A DNA stretch of 64,000 nt from Polaribacter sp. (lineage in GTDB: Bacteria; Bacteroidota; Bacteroidia; Flavobacteriales; Flavobacteriaceae): positions 1 to 64,000 of the forward strand of contig DYMN01000006.1 of NCBI GenBank assembly GCA_020740485.1, in the 5' to 3' direction. This document shows, piece by piece, positions 28,509 through 39,027 of this stretch. A model generated the notes under the pieces. It ran no database searches. It was given only the letters and a program-made list of their open reading frames with translations, and was not told where the DNA came from. The translations under genes and the position numbers were made by a program. The number at the start of each line of letters is the position of its first letter. The stretch's first letter is position 1.

Positions 28509-30068
28509 ATGTCAAAATACATCAATCCAACCCAAACCGCAGCTTGGTCTGCATTAAAAGCCAATGCCATAGAATTACAAAAAGTTCACATGAACGATTT
28601 GTTTAAAAGCAATCCCAATCGAAAAAAAGATTGCTCCATCCAAATAGATAGTTTACTATTTGATTATTCTAAAAATCTCATTAACCCACAAACCAAAGAA
28701 TTGTTGCTGCAATTGGCTAATGAAGTACAATTAAAAGAGTCAATACAACAATTATTTTCGGGCGAAAAAATAAATATGACGGAGCAAAGAGCGGTGTTAC
28801 ACACCGCCTTACGCGATTTTAAATATTCAGGCATAAAAGTGGATGACGTAGCGGTGTATCCATTAGTAAATGATGCGCGCAATCAGGTAAAATCTTTCTC
28901 CGAAAAAGTTATTTCGGGAACTTGGAAAGGCTATTCCGGAAAAGCGATTACCGATGTGGTGAACATTGGGATCGGAGGTTCAGATTTAGGTCCACAAATG
29001 GTGATGGAAGCTTTGAGTTTTTATCAAAATCATTTGAAAGTGCATTTCATTTCCAATGTAGATGGCGACGCTGCTCATGCGGTTTTGAAAAAACTGAATC
29101 CTGAAACCACTTTGTTTGTCGTAGTTTCAAAAACTTTCACCACCATAGAAACTTTAACCAATGCTACAACTTGCAAGAATTGGTTGATGCAAACTGCACC
29201 GGAATCCGCTGTGAAAAACCATTTTGTGGCGGTTTCTACCAATCTTAAAGCCATTTCTGAATTTGGAATTGATGCCGAAAACGCCTTCCCGATGTGGGAT
29301 TGGGTTGGGGGTCGTTTTTCTATGTGGAGTGCTGTTGGTTTGGCTATCGCACTCGGATTGGGCTATGATCATTTTGAACAATTTTTACAGGGAGCCCACG
29401 CCGCAGATACACATTTTCAGAATGCTGATTTCTCTCAAAACATCCCTGTTATCATGGGATTGTTGACTGTATGGTACACTAATTTTCGCGATGTAAAAGC
29501 TGAAACTATTTTGCCTTATGCAGAATCTCTGAATAAGTTAGTAGCTTACCTGCAACAATTGTTTATGGAAAGCAATGGCAAGTCAGTGGACAGGAATGGT
29601 GAAAAAATTGATTATCAAACCGGAACTGTGATTTTTGGTGCACCGGGAAGTAATTCGCAACATTCCTTTATGCAACACATCCACCAAGGAACGCAATTGG
29701 TTCCTGCTGATTTTATCGGTTTTGAACAACCTTTGTACGGTGATATGCACCATCATAAAATATTGATGGCTAATTTTCAAGCGCAAACTATGGCACTGCA
29801 AGAAGGAAAAAGCGCTGATGCAGTTCATTTAACTATGAAAATGGAAGGTAAAGAAAATGACATCAACCGATTATTGCCCTATAAAATATTCGAGGGAAAT
29901 AGAGTTTCTAACACCCTTTTATTCAATAAATTAACCCCTTACGCATTGGGAATGCTCATTGCTTTATATGAACACAAGGTTTTTGTAGAGGGCGTAGTTT
30001 GGAATATCAATAGTTTTGACCAATTCGGAGTGGAATTAGGAAAGGAAATGGCGAAGAAATTAGGATAA
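28509..30068 (+). CDS. pgi: glucose-6-phosphate isomerase
   Basis: DVVNIGIGGSDLGPQMVMEAL, FVVVSKTFTTIETLTNA, GAPGSNSQHSFMQHIHQGT. Confidence 0.96.
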   Translation: MSKYINPTQTAAWSALKANAIELQKVHMNDLFKSNPNRKKDCSIQIDSLLFDYSKNLINPQTKELLLQLANEVQLKESIQQLFSGEKINMTEQRAVLHTALRDFKYSGIKVDDVAVYPLVNDARNQVKSFSEKVISGTWKGYSGKAITDVVNIGIGGSDLGPQMVMEALSFYQNHLKVHFISNVDGDAAHAVLKKLNPETTLFVVVSKTFTTIETLTNATTCKNWLMQTAPESAVKNHFVAVSTNLKAISEFGIDAENAFPMWDWVGGRFSMWSAVGLAIALGLGYDHFEQFLQGAHAADTHFQNADFSQNIPVIMGLLTVWYTNFRDVKAETILPYAESLNKLVAYLQQLFMESNGKSVDRNGEKIDYQTGTVIFGAPGSNSQHSFMQHIHQGTQLVPADFIGFEQPLYGDMHHHKILMANFQAQTMALQEGKSADAVHLTMKMEGKENDINRLLPYKIFEGNRVSNTLLFNKLTPYALGMLIALYEHKVFVEGVVWNINSFDQFGVELGKEMAKKLG

Positions 30069-30191
30069 AAATATTTCTCGCAATCCCGATTGCTGTCGGA
30101 ACTTAAAGACGTAAAAAATTCCAAAATCCTCGCAAGTATTTTGGAATTTTTTTATGGTAAAAGGAATTTAATCCTTTACAATATTGATAAT

Positions 30192-30653
30192 TTACCCTAT
30201 CGCTTGTCGGATTACTTCACTTTCAAATCCTTTTTGTGAGAGGTGGAAAAATAATTTTTGAAGCAATTGTTCTTTGTTTTGGGCTTTAATTTTGGGAATT
30301 TGTTTTTGTGCTAATTGCTGCGCTAATTGCAAATATGCTTCTTCATCAATTTGACTGAGTGCATTTTCTATAAAGAGATTAGCAACCCCTTTTTGATACA
30401 AACCGGCTTTGATTTTGTTTTTTCCCCATTGATTGATCTTGAATTTTCCGCTTACATATGCATTAGCAAAACGCTGTTCGTCAAAAAATTTTTCATCAAT
30501 CAATTGTTGTAATAAGGCTTCCTTTTCATCGATAAGTACGCCAATCTCCGACATTTTTTTTAAAACATCTTGCTTACATCGCTCTTGATAAGCACAAAAA
30601 CGAGCCAAAGTATTGAGTTTATTCTTAATGTCTGACTTCATTTCTAAATTCAT
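30192..30653 (-). CDS. recX: RecX family regulatory protein
   Basis: CAYQERCKQDVLKKMSEIG, DEQRFANAYVSGKFKINQWGKNKIKAGLYQKGV. Confidence 0.85.
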   Translation of the reverse strand: MNLEMKSDIKNKLNTLARFCAYQERCKQDVLKKMSEIGVLIDEKEALLQQLIDEKFFDEQRFANAYVSGKFKINQWGKNKIKAGLYQKGVANLFIENALSQIDEEAYLQLAQQLAQKQIPKIKAQNKEQLLQKLFFHLSQKGFESEVIRQAIG

Positions 30654-30665
30654 TTTTCACTTATA

Positions 30666-33600
30666 TTAATTTCCCATCATTTTCATCATTTCAAATGCTT
30701 TTCGCACTGTTTTTATTTGGTCAAATCGGATGAGCAATCGCAAACCTTTCGGAGTTGTTTTCTCACTTATTTTGCACCATTGTGGGTTTTTTTGGGCAAA
30801 TTGCATAATGTTTACAAATGTATCGGTCTGATAAAAACCAGATTGGGGGTCTGCAATAAAATAACCGAACAACGTGTCTTTTTTTAGAACAATTTTCTCA
30901 ATACCCAAAGAAACTGCCAGCCATTTCATCCGTACGCTGACCAACAAATCTTCCACTTCCGTTGGAAAAGGGCCAAAACGGTCTATCAAGTTTTTTTCAA
31001 AAACAGCTAATTCGGCTTCATTTTTTAGTTCGCCCATTGCGGTGTAAAGATTCATCCTTTCCGTAATGATATTGATGTAACTATCGGGAATCATCAATTC
31101 TAAATCGGTTTCTATTTGTACCTCATTGACAAATGGTTTCGCAATATGATTACCGGCAAATAGTTCTTTGTACTCGTTTTCTTTCAATTCTTCAATGGCT
31201 TCGTTCAATATTTTTTGATAGGTTTCAAAGCCAATATCGTTAATAAATCCACTTTGTTCAGCACCTAACAAATCGCCGGCACCTCGTATTTCCAAATCTT
31301 TCATAGCAATATTAAAACCGCTTCCCAAGTCGGAAAAAACCTGAATGGCTTCTACCCTTTTGCGCCCTTCGGAAGAGATGGTATCCATCGGCGGGGTAAT
31401 GAGATAGCAAAAAGCTTTTTTGTTGCTTCTCCCCACCCGTCCACGCATTTGATGTAAATCGGCTAAACCGAAACTCTGTGCATTATTGATAAAAATAGTA
31501 TTGGCATTAGGTACATCCAATCCGCTTTCTATAATGGTGGTGGCAACCAAAATATCAAATTCATTATTGATAAATCCTAACATCAACTCTTCTAATTTTT
31601 GTCCATCCATTTGTCCATGTCCGATTCCGATTTTAGCATCGGGTAACAAACGTTGGAGCATTCCGGCAATTTCTTTGATATTTTCAATCCGATTGTTGAT
31701 AAAAAAAACCTGCCCACCCCTTGAAATTTCATAGTGCACCGCATCGCGAATGGTTTCTTCATTCATACGGATTACTTGGGTTTCAATAGGATGCCTATTG
31801 GGTGGCGGTGTATTGATGATAGACAAATCGCGCGCAGCCATTAGTGAAAACTGCAAGGTGCGCGGAATGGGAGTTGCCGTCAGCGTCAAAGTATCTACAT
31901 TGGCGCGCAACGTCTTGAGTTTGTCTTTGATATTGACCCCAAATTTTTGTTCTTCATCAATAATGAGCAATCCCAAATTTTTGAATTTCACTTTGTCTTG
32001 CACCAATTGGTGTGTACCGATAAGGATGTCAATTTTTCCTTCTTCCAATGATTTGAGAATCTCCGTTCGTTGTTTTGCCGTTCGGAACCGATTGAGGTAG
32101 TCTACGCGTATAGGAAAATCTTTCAAACGCTCTCTAAAACTTCGATAATGTTGAAAAGCCAAAATAGTAGTTGGCACTAAAACTGCCACTTGTTTTCCGT
32201 TGTCCACCGCTTTGAATGCAGCTCGCATAGCAACTTCGGTCTTCCCAAATCCTACATCGCCACAAACCAATCGATCCATGGTTTGTTCGCTTTCCATGTC
32301 AGTTTTTACATCTTGTGTAGATTTAAGTTGGTCGGGGGTGTCTTCATACATAAAACTCGCTTCCAATTCGGTTTGCAAATAGGAATCCGGTGCATATTGA
32401 AAACCTTTTTGCATTTTGCGTTTGGCATAGAGTTTAATCAAGTCGAAAGCTATTTCCTTGACCCGTTTTTTAGTCTTTTGTTTTAGATTTTTCCAAGCAT
32501 CTGAACCCAATTTATACAACTTGGGCACAGCACCGTCTTTGGAATTGTATTTGGTGATTTTGTGTAGTGAATGTATGCTGATGTATAGAATATCACGGTC
32601 GCCGTAAATCAATTTGATAGCTTCTTGCGGACGACCTTCTACCTCTATTTTTTGTAACCCGGCAAATTTTCCTATCCCGTGGTCAATGTGTGTAACATAA
32701 TCCCCGATTTCCAAATTTGACAATTCCTTTAAACTCACCGCTTGTTTTTTTTGATAACCTGTTTTGAGTCGGAATTTGTGATAGCGCCCGAAAATTTGGT
32801 GGTCTGTATAGCAAGCCAATTTCAGTTCATCGTCCACAAAGCCTTGATAAATTGGCACCACCAAAGTTTTATATTGTACCTCAGGACCTATGTCTTCAAA
32901 AATAGTGTGAAAACGCCTGGCTTGTTTTTCATTATCACAAAAGAGGTAATTGTCAAAACCACGGGCTGTATTCTCTTGAAAATTAGCAATCAACAATTCA
33001 AATTGGTTGTTAAAAGCCGGCTGTGGTAGCGTATTCCACAATAATTTTGCATTTTCCAATTGAATTTTTACTACTTGGCGATTTCCCAAATCCTGTTGAA
33101 AATAAGTCGAATTGACAAATAAATTCTCAGGTTCAAGGTGATTTAATTCTGATTTTAAATGTTGAAACGCTTCGGTGGCTTTTTCGAATAAAGTGTCAAT
33201 TTTGTGGTAAACTAACTTTTCATCTTTGAGCCACACTAGGGTTTTACTGCCAATATACTGCAAAAATGATTGACGACGTTCTTGAATGAGTTTATCCGCC
33301 ACATTGGGCACAATTTGCATACGAGACACTTTTTCGGTAGAGAGCTGAGTTTCTATGTCAAACAGGCGAATACTTTCCACCTCATTTCCAAAAAATTCAA
33401 TCCTATATGGAGCATCGTGGCTGAAAGAAAACACATCAATAATACCACCACGCACGGCAAATTCACCCGGTTCGGATACAAAATCTACCTTGTTGAAACG
33501 GTATTCAAACAATGTTTCGTTAATAAAGTCCAACGAGAGTTTGTCTCCCACATGCACTTTAAGCGTATTGGATTCTAATTCAGCCTTGGTAACCACTTGT

Positions 33601-33902
33601 TCAAACAGCGCATCGGCATAGGTGACAATCAGGGCAGGTTTTCGTTGCGAATTGAGCCGATTAAGCACTTCTGTTCGCAACAAAATATTGATATTGTCCG
33701 TTTCTTCCACTTGATACGGACGACGGTAAGACCCCGGAAAAAACATAACCCTTTCTTTGTCAATAAGTTGCTCAATATCATTGAAATGATACGCCGCTTC
33801 TTCTTTATCGAGAAATACAACGAGAAAGGGATGATCTACTTGTTTAAATACAGAAACGATAAAAAAAGACAAAGCAGATCCACTCAAATGTGGTACTGAC
33901 AT
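30666..33902 (-). CDS. mfd: transcription-repair coupling factor (N-terminus probably extends upstream)
   Basis: CarD-like domain, MDRLVCGDVGFGKTEVAMRAAFKAV, DEEQKFGV, TLTATPIPRTLQFSLMAARDLS, LHQMRGRVGRS. Frame remains open upstream to ~34028. Confidence 0.95.
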   Translation of the reverse strand: MSVPHLSGSALSFFIVSVFKQVDHPFLVVFLDKEEAAYHFNDIEQLIDKERVMFFPGSYRRPYQVEETDNINILLRTEVLNRLNSQRKPALIVTYADALFEQVVTKAELESNTLKVHVGDKLSLDFINETLFEYRFNKVDFVSEPGEFAVRGGIIDVFSFSHDAPYRIEFFGNEVESIRLFDIETQLSTEKVSRMQIVPNVADKLIQERRQSFLQYIGSKTLVWLKDEKLVYHKIDTLFEKATEAFQHLKSELNHLEPENLFVNSTYFQQDLGNRQVVKIQLENAKLLWNTLPQPAFNNQFELLIANFQENTARGFDNYLFCDNEKQARRFHTIFEDIGPEVQYKTLVVPIYQGFVDDELKLACYTDHQIFGRYHKFRLKTGYQKKQAVSLKELSNLEIGDYVTHIDHGIGKFAGLQKIEVEGRPQEAIKLIYGDRDILYISIHSLHKITKYNSKDGAVPKLYKLGSDAWKNLKQKTKKRVKEIAFDLIKLYAKRKMQKGFQYAPDSYLQTELEASFMYEDTPDQLKSTQDVKTDMESEQTMDRLVCGDVGFGKTEVAMRAAFKAVDNGKQVAVLVPTTILAFQHYRSFRERLKDFPIRVDYLNRFRTAKQRTEILKSLEEGKIDILIGTHQLVQDKVKFKNLGLLIIDEEQKFGVNIKDKLKTLRANVDTLTLTATPIPRTLQFSLMAARDLSIINTPPPNRHPIETQVIRMNEETIRDAVHYEISRGGQVFFINNRIENIKEIAGMLQRLLPDAKIGIGHGQMDGQKLEELMLGFINNEFDILVATTIIESGLDVPNANTIFINNAQSFGLADLHQMRGRVGRSNKKAFCYLITPPMDTISSEGRKRVEAIQVFSDLGSGFNIAMKDLEIRGAGDLLGAEQSGFINDIGFETYQKILNEAIEELKENEYKELFAGNHIAKPFVNEVQIETDLELMIPDSYINIITERMNLYTAMGELKNEAELAVFEKNLIDRFGPFPTEVEDLLVSVRMKWLAVSLGIEKIVLKKDTLFGYFIADPQSGFYQTDTFVNIMQFAQKNPQWCKISEKTTPKGLRLLIRFDQIKTVRKAFEMMKMMGN

Positions 33903-34151
33903 TTGATTTTCATGACCATTTATTTGCTGAACGAGTTGAAGCGTGCGTGTTGCTTGGTCGTATTTTTGAGCAATATTGGAAAGACTAAAAATAAGCTTAT
34001 ATTTGAGTGCAAAAATAATTTTTTTTAGTTATAATTTTTATTTGTTTAGAGAACTTAATAGAAACGTAACCTATATTACATTTAAATTTTATGAAAGTCC
34101 AAAATATTTTCATATCATTGCATCTTGTAAAGTCTAATCCCAAGATTAAAA

Positions 34152-34877
34152 ATGAACGAATCAAATTTCGAATCCAACCCAAAGGTGAGAGATGTTGAAA
34201 TTACGCTTGCCCCCTTATCTAATTTTTTTATCAAGTTAGACCAAAACAACTTGATAGAATATGCTGATTTAGAATTCTGCAACATCATTGGTTATGACGA
34301 ACACGAATTAATCGGAGAATCTTTTCATAAGATTTTACATCCTTCTATGCCCAAGGTTTTTTTTGATATGTTGTATGAAAACCCATTAAACAGAGAAAAA
34401 TTTTTAATGGTGATTAAACTATTATCAAAAGATGGCAGATTTTTTTGGGTATTGAGCGAATACATCACTAAAACAAATAATTTTGGTGAGATTATTAATC
34501 AATATAACCGAAGTACAGCAGTGTCAAGTTATGTGGTGCAACAAATAGAACCACTTTATAAAATACTTTCGAGGATTGAGGCTAAAACAGGTAATACGGT
34601 AGTTTCGAGAAGGTATATCACCGGTTTTTTGGAGGAACAGATTACTACTTATCACGATTTTGCTAATAAACTATTTAGCAGTGTACCTAATACACCTGAA
34701 AATCAAGATTTTTTTGGAAACAATGCAACCAGCTTGAAAATTTTCAATAACCGAGAAGCTCATTTTAATCAAAATAATTTCAATCCATTTTTAGAGAACC
34801 CAAAAAAGGAAGCTGAAGAAGTCCCACATCCTCCAAAACGCGGATTTTTCAGTTTTTTATTCAATAGCAAGGAATAA
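34152..34877 (+). CDS. PAS-domain protein
   Basis: FIKLDQNNLIEYADLEFCNIIGYDEHELIGESFHKILHPSMPK...KDGRFFWVLSEYITKTNNFGEIINQYN PAS fold signature. Confidence 0.78.
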   Translation: MNESNFESNPKVRDVEITLAPLSNFFIKLDQNNLIEYADLEFCNIIGYDEHELIGESFHKILHPSMPKVFFDMLYENPLNREKFLMVIKLLSKDGRFFWVLSEYITKTNNFGEIINQYNRSTAVSSYVVQQIEPLYKILSRIEAKTGNTVVSRRYITGFLEEQITTYHDFANKLFSSVPNTPENQDFFGNNATSLKIFNNREAHFNQNNFNPFLENPKKEAEEVPHPPKRGFFSFLFNSKE

Positions 34878-34900
34878 ACTTTTTAACTCGTTATTATTGA

Positions 34901-35371
34901 ATGAATTGGAACACCCAACTTTTCCTACTAATCACATTAATTGTTGTCATCTATATTATTTGGCAATTGTTTGTATTTATTCTATTTGAGATTAAAAAGC
35001 AAATTAGAATTATTGATAAATACGAACAATATCTCGAAGCAGAGACCTCTTTTAAAAAAAGTGAAGAAGTGCTTTTATCACAAGTTGAAGGTGTTTTTGG
35101 GGCTGAAGTTTCTCAGCATTTGAAAGCCGGAACTATTTGGGAAAATATGCCAACTTATTTATTAGAAATAGCTTTGGGAGATCCAAAAAAAGTCGAGAAA
35201 ACGGAACTTTTTTATACCTGTGTGTATGGGCCCTACAAAGACATATTCCAAGAAGAGTATTATCTTAAAGTTAATGTCGACAAAAAAGCAGTTAAAAATT
35301 GGAGAAAATGTGTTTCAGAAGAAATACAGATTGAAAACAAAGAAATCAATCAACTGAATGCTGCCTTATGA
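34901..35371 (+). CDS. membrane-anchored hypothetical protein
   Basis: One N-terminal TM helix ([23 protein letters not shown]) then soluble domain; 3' end overlaps next ORF by 4 nt (ATGA). Confidence 0.65.
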   Translation: MNWNTQLFLLITLIVVIYIIWQLFVFILFEIKKQIRIIDKYEQYLEAETSFKKSEEVLLSQVEGVFGAEVSQHLKAGTIWENMPTYLLEIALGDPKKVEKTELFYTCVYGPYKDIFQEEYYLKVNVDKKAVKNWRKCVSEEIQIENKEINQLNAAL

Positions 35372-36426
35372 GTTTTAAAAATTACTATCACATAATGGGT
35401 GTTTCTAAAACGGCAACCTCTCAGGAAATCAAAAGAGCCTATAAAAAATTGTCAGCAAAATTTCATCCTGATAAAAACGAAAATGATATTTTTCTGGGTG
35501 AAATGTTTAAAAACATCAATGAAGCCTATCATATTTTATCAGATGAGAAAAAAAGAGAACTCTTTGACAAACAATTAGATGAGTTAACAGAAACAGCAGA
35601 ACAAATCAGTGATGACGAGTTACAGATACTCTCCAAGATTATAAAAGATTATAAATTAAAAAAAAATAGTTATGAAGAAAAAAAATCAATTTATGTTAGG
35701 TTTCTCAATAAAAAATTTCCGAAAAGCAATTCTATCCGAAAAGTATTATTAGCTGCTATAATTATTTTAATATCCTATTTTAGCTTAAAACCTCAGTTTT
35801 ATGTTGTCAAAAATATAATGTATAGCCGCATTGAAAAAGATTCAGTATGGACTTCCATAAAATACACAAACGTTTATAGTGAATTAAATAAGAACAGTAA
35901 AATAATCGGAACTATTTTACCCAATAAAAAAATTAACTCAAAACTATATCGCGCCGGTTTTGTTAAAATTCAATTTATTGATAACAAAAATAATGTAAGA
36001 AAAGGATACCTTTATCAAACTGATTTGATGAAAAAAAGCAAAAGAGATGTTTTTCTCACCCAAATTTTCCATCCAAAATTAATTTTAAATAATCCTGAAA
36101 AAACAGATGAAATTTACAAAATTATTATTGAACACAATCCAAATTACCTTATAGAGCCTCAAGATATTGATTATTTGGTAAAATCAAAATCGGATCATTC
36201 AGAATATAAATACAGCATTGAGGACAAGACTATAGTAGAATATAAGTCTAATGTGAATTTAAACATTGAAGCTGTGGCTGAAAAAATTAAGTCTTTTGGT
36301 TTTGTCCTCGATGCTTCCCAAAACATATACCAATTAAAATACAACACAAATTATACCGTTGAAATAAAAAGCATAACCGATTCTAAAACCCAAATTATAT
36401 ACAGGTATTTTCCGGATAAACCTTAA
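35368..36426 (+). CDS. J-domain protein with TM helix and possible SH3-like C-terminal region
   Basis: [35 protein letters not shown] (HPD motif); [43 protein letters not shown]...[10 protein letters not shown]3b-like. Confidence 0.82.
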   Translation: MSFKNYYHIMGVSKTATSQEIKRAYKKLSAKFHPDKNENDIFLGEMFKNINEAYHILSDEKKRELFDKQLDELTETAEQISDDELQILSKIIKDYKLKKNSYEEKKSIYVRFLNKKFPKSNSIRKVLLAAIIILISYFSLKPQFYVVKNIMYSRIEKDSVWTSIKYTNVYSELNKNSKIIGTILPNKKINSKLYRAGFVKIQFIDNKNNVRKGYLYQTDLMKKSKRDVFLTQIFHPKLILNNPEKTDEIYKIIIEHNPNYLIEPQDIDYLVKSKSDHSEYKYSIEDKTIVEYKSNVNLNIEAVAEKIKSFGFVLDASQNIYQLKYNTNYTVEIKSITDSKTQIIYRYFPDKP

Positions 36427-37806
36427 TCATAATATTTTTTTTACCCAATTAAAATACCTAAACGGCACGTACTTCACAGGTAAATCCATCCAAGTAGGCG
36501 TAATGATTACAGAACGCGCGTTGCTAAATGCCTTAAAAGAATCAAAACCGTGATATTGACTCATCCCGCTATTGCCCACACCTCCAAAAGGCATATGATG
36601 GTTGGCTATATGCATTAAAGTGTCGTTAATACAAGCTCCTCCTGAAGTAGATTTAGATAGTATTTCTTTTGTTTTACTACTTTTCCCAAAATAATAAAAA
36701 GCCAATGGTTTTTCGTGAGCATTGACATAATCTAACGCTTCATCAACTTTATCAAAAGTTAAAATTGGAAATAGAGGTCCAAAAATTTCATCCTGCATAA
36801 TGGGGAAATCAGGTTGCACTTCGTCAATAATAGTGGGAGCAATGTATTTATCATTACTATCTATTTTACCACCAAATACTATTTTGCCGTGTTGCATCAA
36901 GGTTTGTAAGCGTACCACATTTTGAACATTGACAATACGCGGATAAAATTCGGACTGCTGTGGGTCTTCGCCATAAAAAGCTGTGATAGCTTTGGGAAGC
37001 TCTTCTAATAATTTACTTTTTACTCTATTATTCACAAAAATATAATCAGGAGCTATACAGGTTTGACCGGCATTGATAAGTTTTCCCCAAGCAATGCGTT
37101 TGGCAGCGACCATAATGTCAGCATCTTCATCCACAATACAAGGGCTTTTGCCTCCCAATTCCAAAACCATAGGCGTCAAATGTTCGGCAGCGTATTTCAT
37201 TACGATTTTTCCCAATGTAGGACTTCCCGTAAAAAAAATCAAATCATAACGCTGTGCCAACAACATTTGATTGACCTCACGTCCGCCATTGAAATAAGCA
37301 ATATAATGGCTTTCAAAAGTTTCTTTAACGATCTTTTCCATTACCGATGAAGTGTTCGGAGTGTAAGGCGATGATTTCAACATTGCGGTACAACCGGAAG
37401 AAATAGCCCCAATTAATGGAGCAAACAACAAATGAAAGGGATAATTCCAAGGAGCTATAATCAATGAAACACCCAATGGTTCGTAATAAATTCGACTACG
37501 GGAAGGCAATAATTGAATAGGAGTATAAACCCTATGTGGTTTTGCCCATTGTTTCAATTTTTTAATGTGAAAATCGAGTTCCCCAAGCACAATGCTGATT
37601 TCTGTTAAGTAGGCTTCTTGATAGGATTTGCGTAAATCTTGCCAAAGGGCATCGGCGATCTCTTTTTCATATTTTAAAATAGCCTTTTTAAGATTTTTAA
37701 GTTGTAAAATCCTATATTTAATATCTTTAGTAGTGTTAGATGCAAAAAATAGACGTTGCATATTTAATACAGTCTCTATGGATGGTTGTTCTATTTTATT
37801 TTGCAT
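36427..37806 (-). CDS. aldehyde dehydrogenase
   Basis: NYPFHLLFAPLIGAISSGC, FTGSPTLGKIVM, LELGGKSPCIVDEDAD, GQTCIAPDYIFV. Confidence 0.93.
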   Translation of the reverse strand: MQNKIEQPSIETVLNMQRLFFASNTTKDIKYRILQLKNLKKAILKYEKEIADALWQDLRKSYQEAYLTEISIVLGELDFHIKKLKQWAKPHRVYTPIQLLPSRSRIYYEPLGVSLIIAPWNYPFHLLFAPLIGAISSGCTAMLKSSPYTPNTSSVMEKIVKETFESHYIAYFNGGREVNQMLLAQRYDLIFFTGSPTLGKIVMKYAAEHLTPMVLELGGKSPCIVDEDADIMVAAKRIAWGKLINAGQTCIAPDYIFVNNRVKSKLLEELPKAITAFYGEDPQQSEFYPRIVNVQNVVRLQTLMQHGKIVFGGKIDSNDKYIAPTIIDEVQPDFPIMQDEIFGPLFPILTFDKVDEALDYVNAHEKPLAFYYFGKSSKTKEILSKSTSGGACINDTLMHIANHHMPFGGVGNSGMSQYHGFDSFKAFSNARSVIITPTWMDLPVKYVPFRYFNWVKKIL

Positions 37807-37868
37807 AATTTTTTTAATTTATAAAATTTCGTTAATTGATATTATACAAATATTTTAGGCAATAATAC

Positions 37869-38675
37869 TCACACTCTTCCTTTAAAATGATCCATGGTGT
37901 GATAGATTCCCAATATTTTACCGGCGACAAAATCAAAAGCTTTCACCGGTAAAATGCCTTGCGTCAATCGAATAAAGTGCATTCCCAAGGGCATACTGAC
38001 ATATATTTTATCTTTTTCAATTCCTTTTAGAATCATTTTAGCGGCGTATTCCGGTTTTAATATAGGGATGATTTGCGATTTTACACCGTCGAACATACCG
38101 GTATTGATATAATAAGGGGTTACGGTAGTAACTTTTACATTGGTATTCAAATACTCCATTTCGATACGCAAACTATCTGACCATCCGGTTGCTGCCCACT
38201 TACTGGCAACATAAACCGACATTTTTGGGTTGGAAATAAAACCTGCAGAAGAAGCAATATTGCAAATATGCCCTCCTCCATTTTGTATCATATCGGGTAA
38301 AAACTGTAGGGTAATTAACATCAACGAATTGGCATTAATTGCCATAGTTTTATTGATTTCTTGCGTGGAATGTTCGTGAAAATATTTCCCGACCACCATT
38401 CCGGCATTGTTTATTAAGATGTCAATGTTGCCGTGATTTTGTTTCACCAACTGAGCAGTATTAATGATTTCGCTTTCACTACTTACATCTACTTTGTAGC
38501 CTGTGATTTTACCCAAATGAGTAAATTCATTAATAGTAGTATCAATTCCGTTTTGATTGATGTCCCAAATGATGAGTTCAGCTCCTTTTTCAAGCGCCCT
38601 ACGCGTCATTATTTTCCCAATTCCCGAAGCGGCACCGGTAATGAGAACTTTGGTGTTAGAATGAATAAGCATTGT
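37869..38675 (-). CDS. short-chain dehydrogenase/reductase
   Basis: KVLITGAASGIGKIMTRRA, DILINNAGMVVG, SVYVASKWAATGW (YxxxK). Confidence 0.9.
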   Translation of the reverse strand, partial: TMLIHSNTKVLITGAASGIGKIMTRRALEKGAELIIWDINQNGIDTTINEFTHLGKITGYKVDVSSESEIINTAQLVKQNHGNIDILINNAGMVVGKYFHEHSTQEINKTMAINANSLMLITLQFLPDMIQNGGGHICNIASSAGFISNPKMSVYVASKWAATGWSDSLRIEMEYLNTNVKVTTVTPYYINTGMFDGVKSQIIPILKPEYAAKMILKGIEKDKIYVSMPLGMHFIRLTQGILPVKAFDFVAGKILGIYHTMDHFKGRV

Positions 38676-38734
38676 ATGAAATATTTTCTCCAAATATACA
38701 ATTTGTCAGGAGAAAAAGCAAAATCATTTGAAAT

Positions 38735-38769
38735 AAAAAAGTCCCAATCTAAAAGATTGGGACTTTTTA
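38735..38769. terminator. intrinsic-terminator-like hairpin
   Basis: AAAAAAGTCCCAATCTaaaAGATTGGGACTTTTT. Confidence 0.78.
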
Positions 38770-38772
38770 TGT

Positions 38773-38844
38773 GGTACCCCCAGGAATCGAACCAGGGACA
38801 CATGGATTTTCAGTCCATTGCTCTACCAACTGAGCTAGGGTACC
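38773..38844 (-). tRNA. tRNA-Phe (GAA)
   Basis: Reverse complement GGTACCCTAGCTCAGTTGGTAGAGCAATGGACTGAAAATCCATGTGTCCCTGGTTCGATTCCTGGGGGTACC; cloverleaf with GAA anticodon. Confidence 0.95.
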
Positions 38845-38867
38845 GTATTACTTATTTCTTTTTTTCA

Positions 38868-38941
38868 ATTTTCAGTCTCTTTGCTTTACCATCCCGATAG
38901 ACCTGCCACGCAAGGCGTGGTATCGTGAGAGCTAGGGTACC
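38868..38941 (-). pseudogene. tRNA-Phe 5'-half remnant interrupted by a palindromic element
   Basis: Copies of the tRNA 5' end (gagctagggtacc) and anticodon-arm segment (attttcagtc...ttgct-ttacca) flank TCCCGATA...TATCGTGA. Confidence 0.55.
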
Positions 38942-38984
38942 TTTTTGAATGGGGTTGCAAATATAAGAAGTTTTTTTAATTAAC

Positions 38985-39016
38985 AAAAAACATCCGAAAA
39001 TTTCGGATGTTTTTTG
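38985..39016. terminator. intrinsic-terminator-like hairpin
   Basis: AAAAAACATCCGAAAaTTTCGGATGTTTTTTG. Confidence 0.78.
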
Positions 39017-39027
39017 TTGAAAAAGTT

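Noticed and set aside
31486-33899. Many plus-strand ORFs (60-116 aa) antisense to mfd
   Set aside because: Shadow ORFs of a strongly supported coding gene; no recognisable protein features.
38433-38900. 155-aa plus-strand ORF across the SDR start and tRNA-Phe
   Set aside because: Overlaps a tRNA gene and an antisense SDR gene; not credible as coding.
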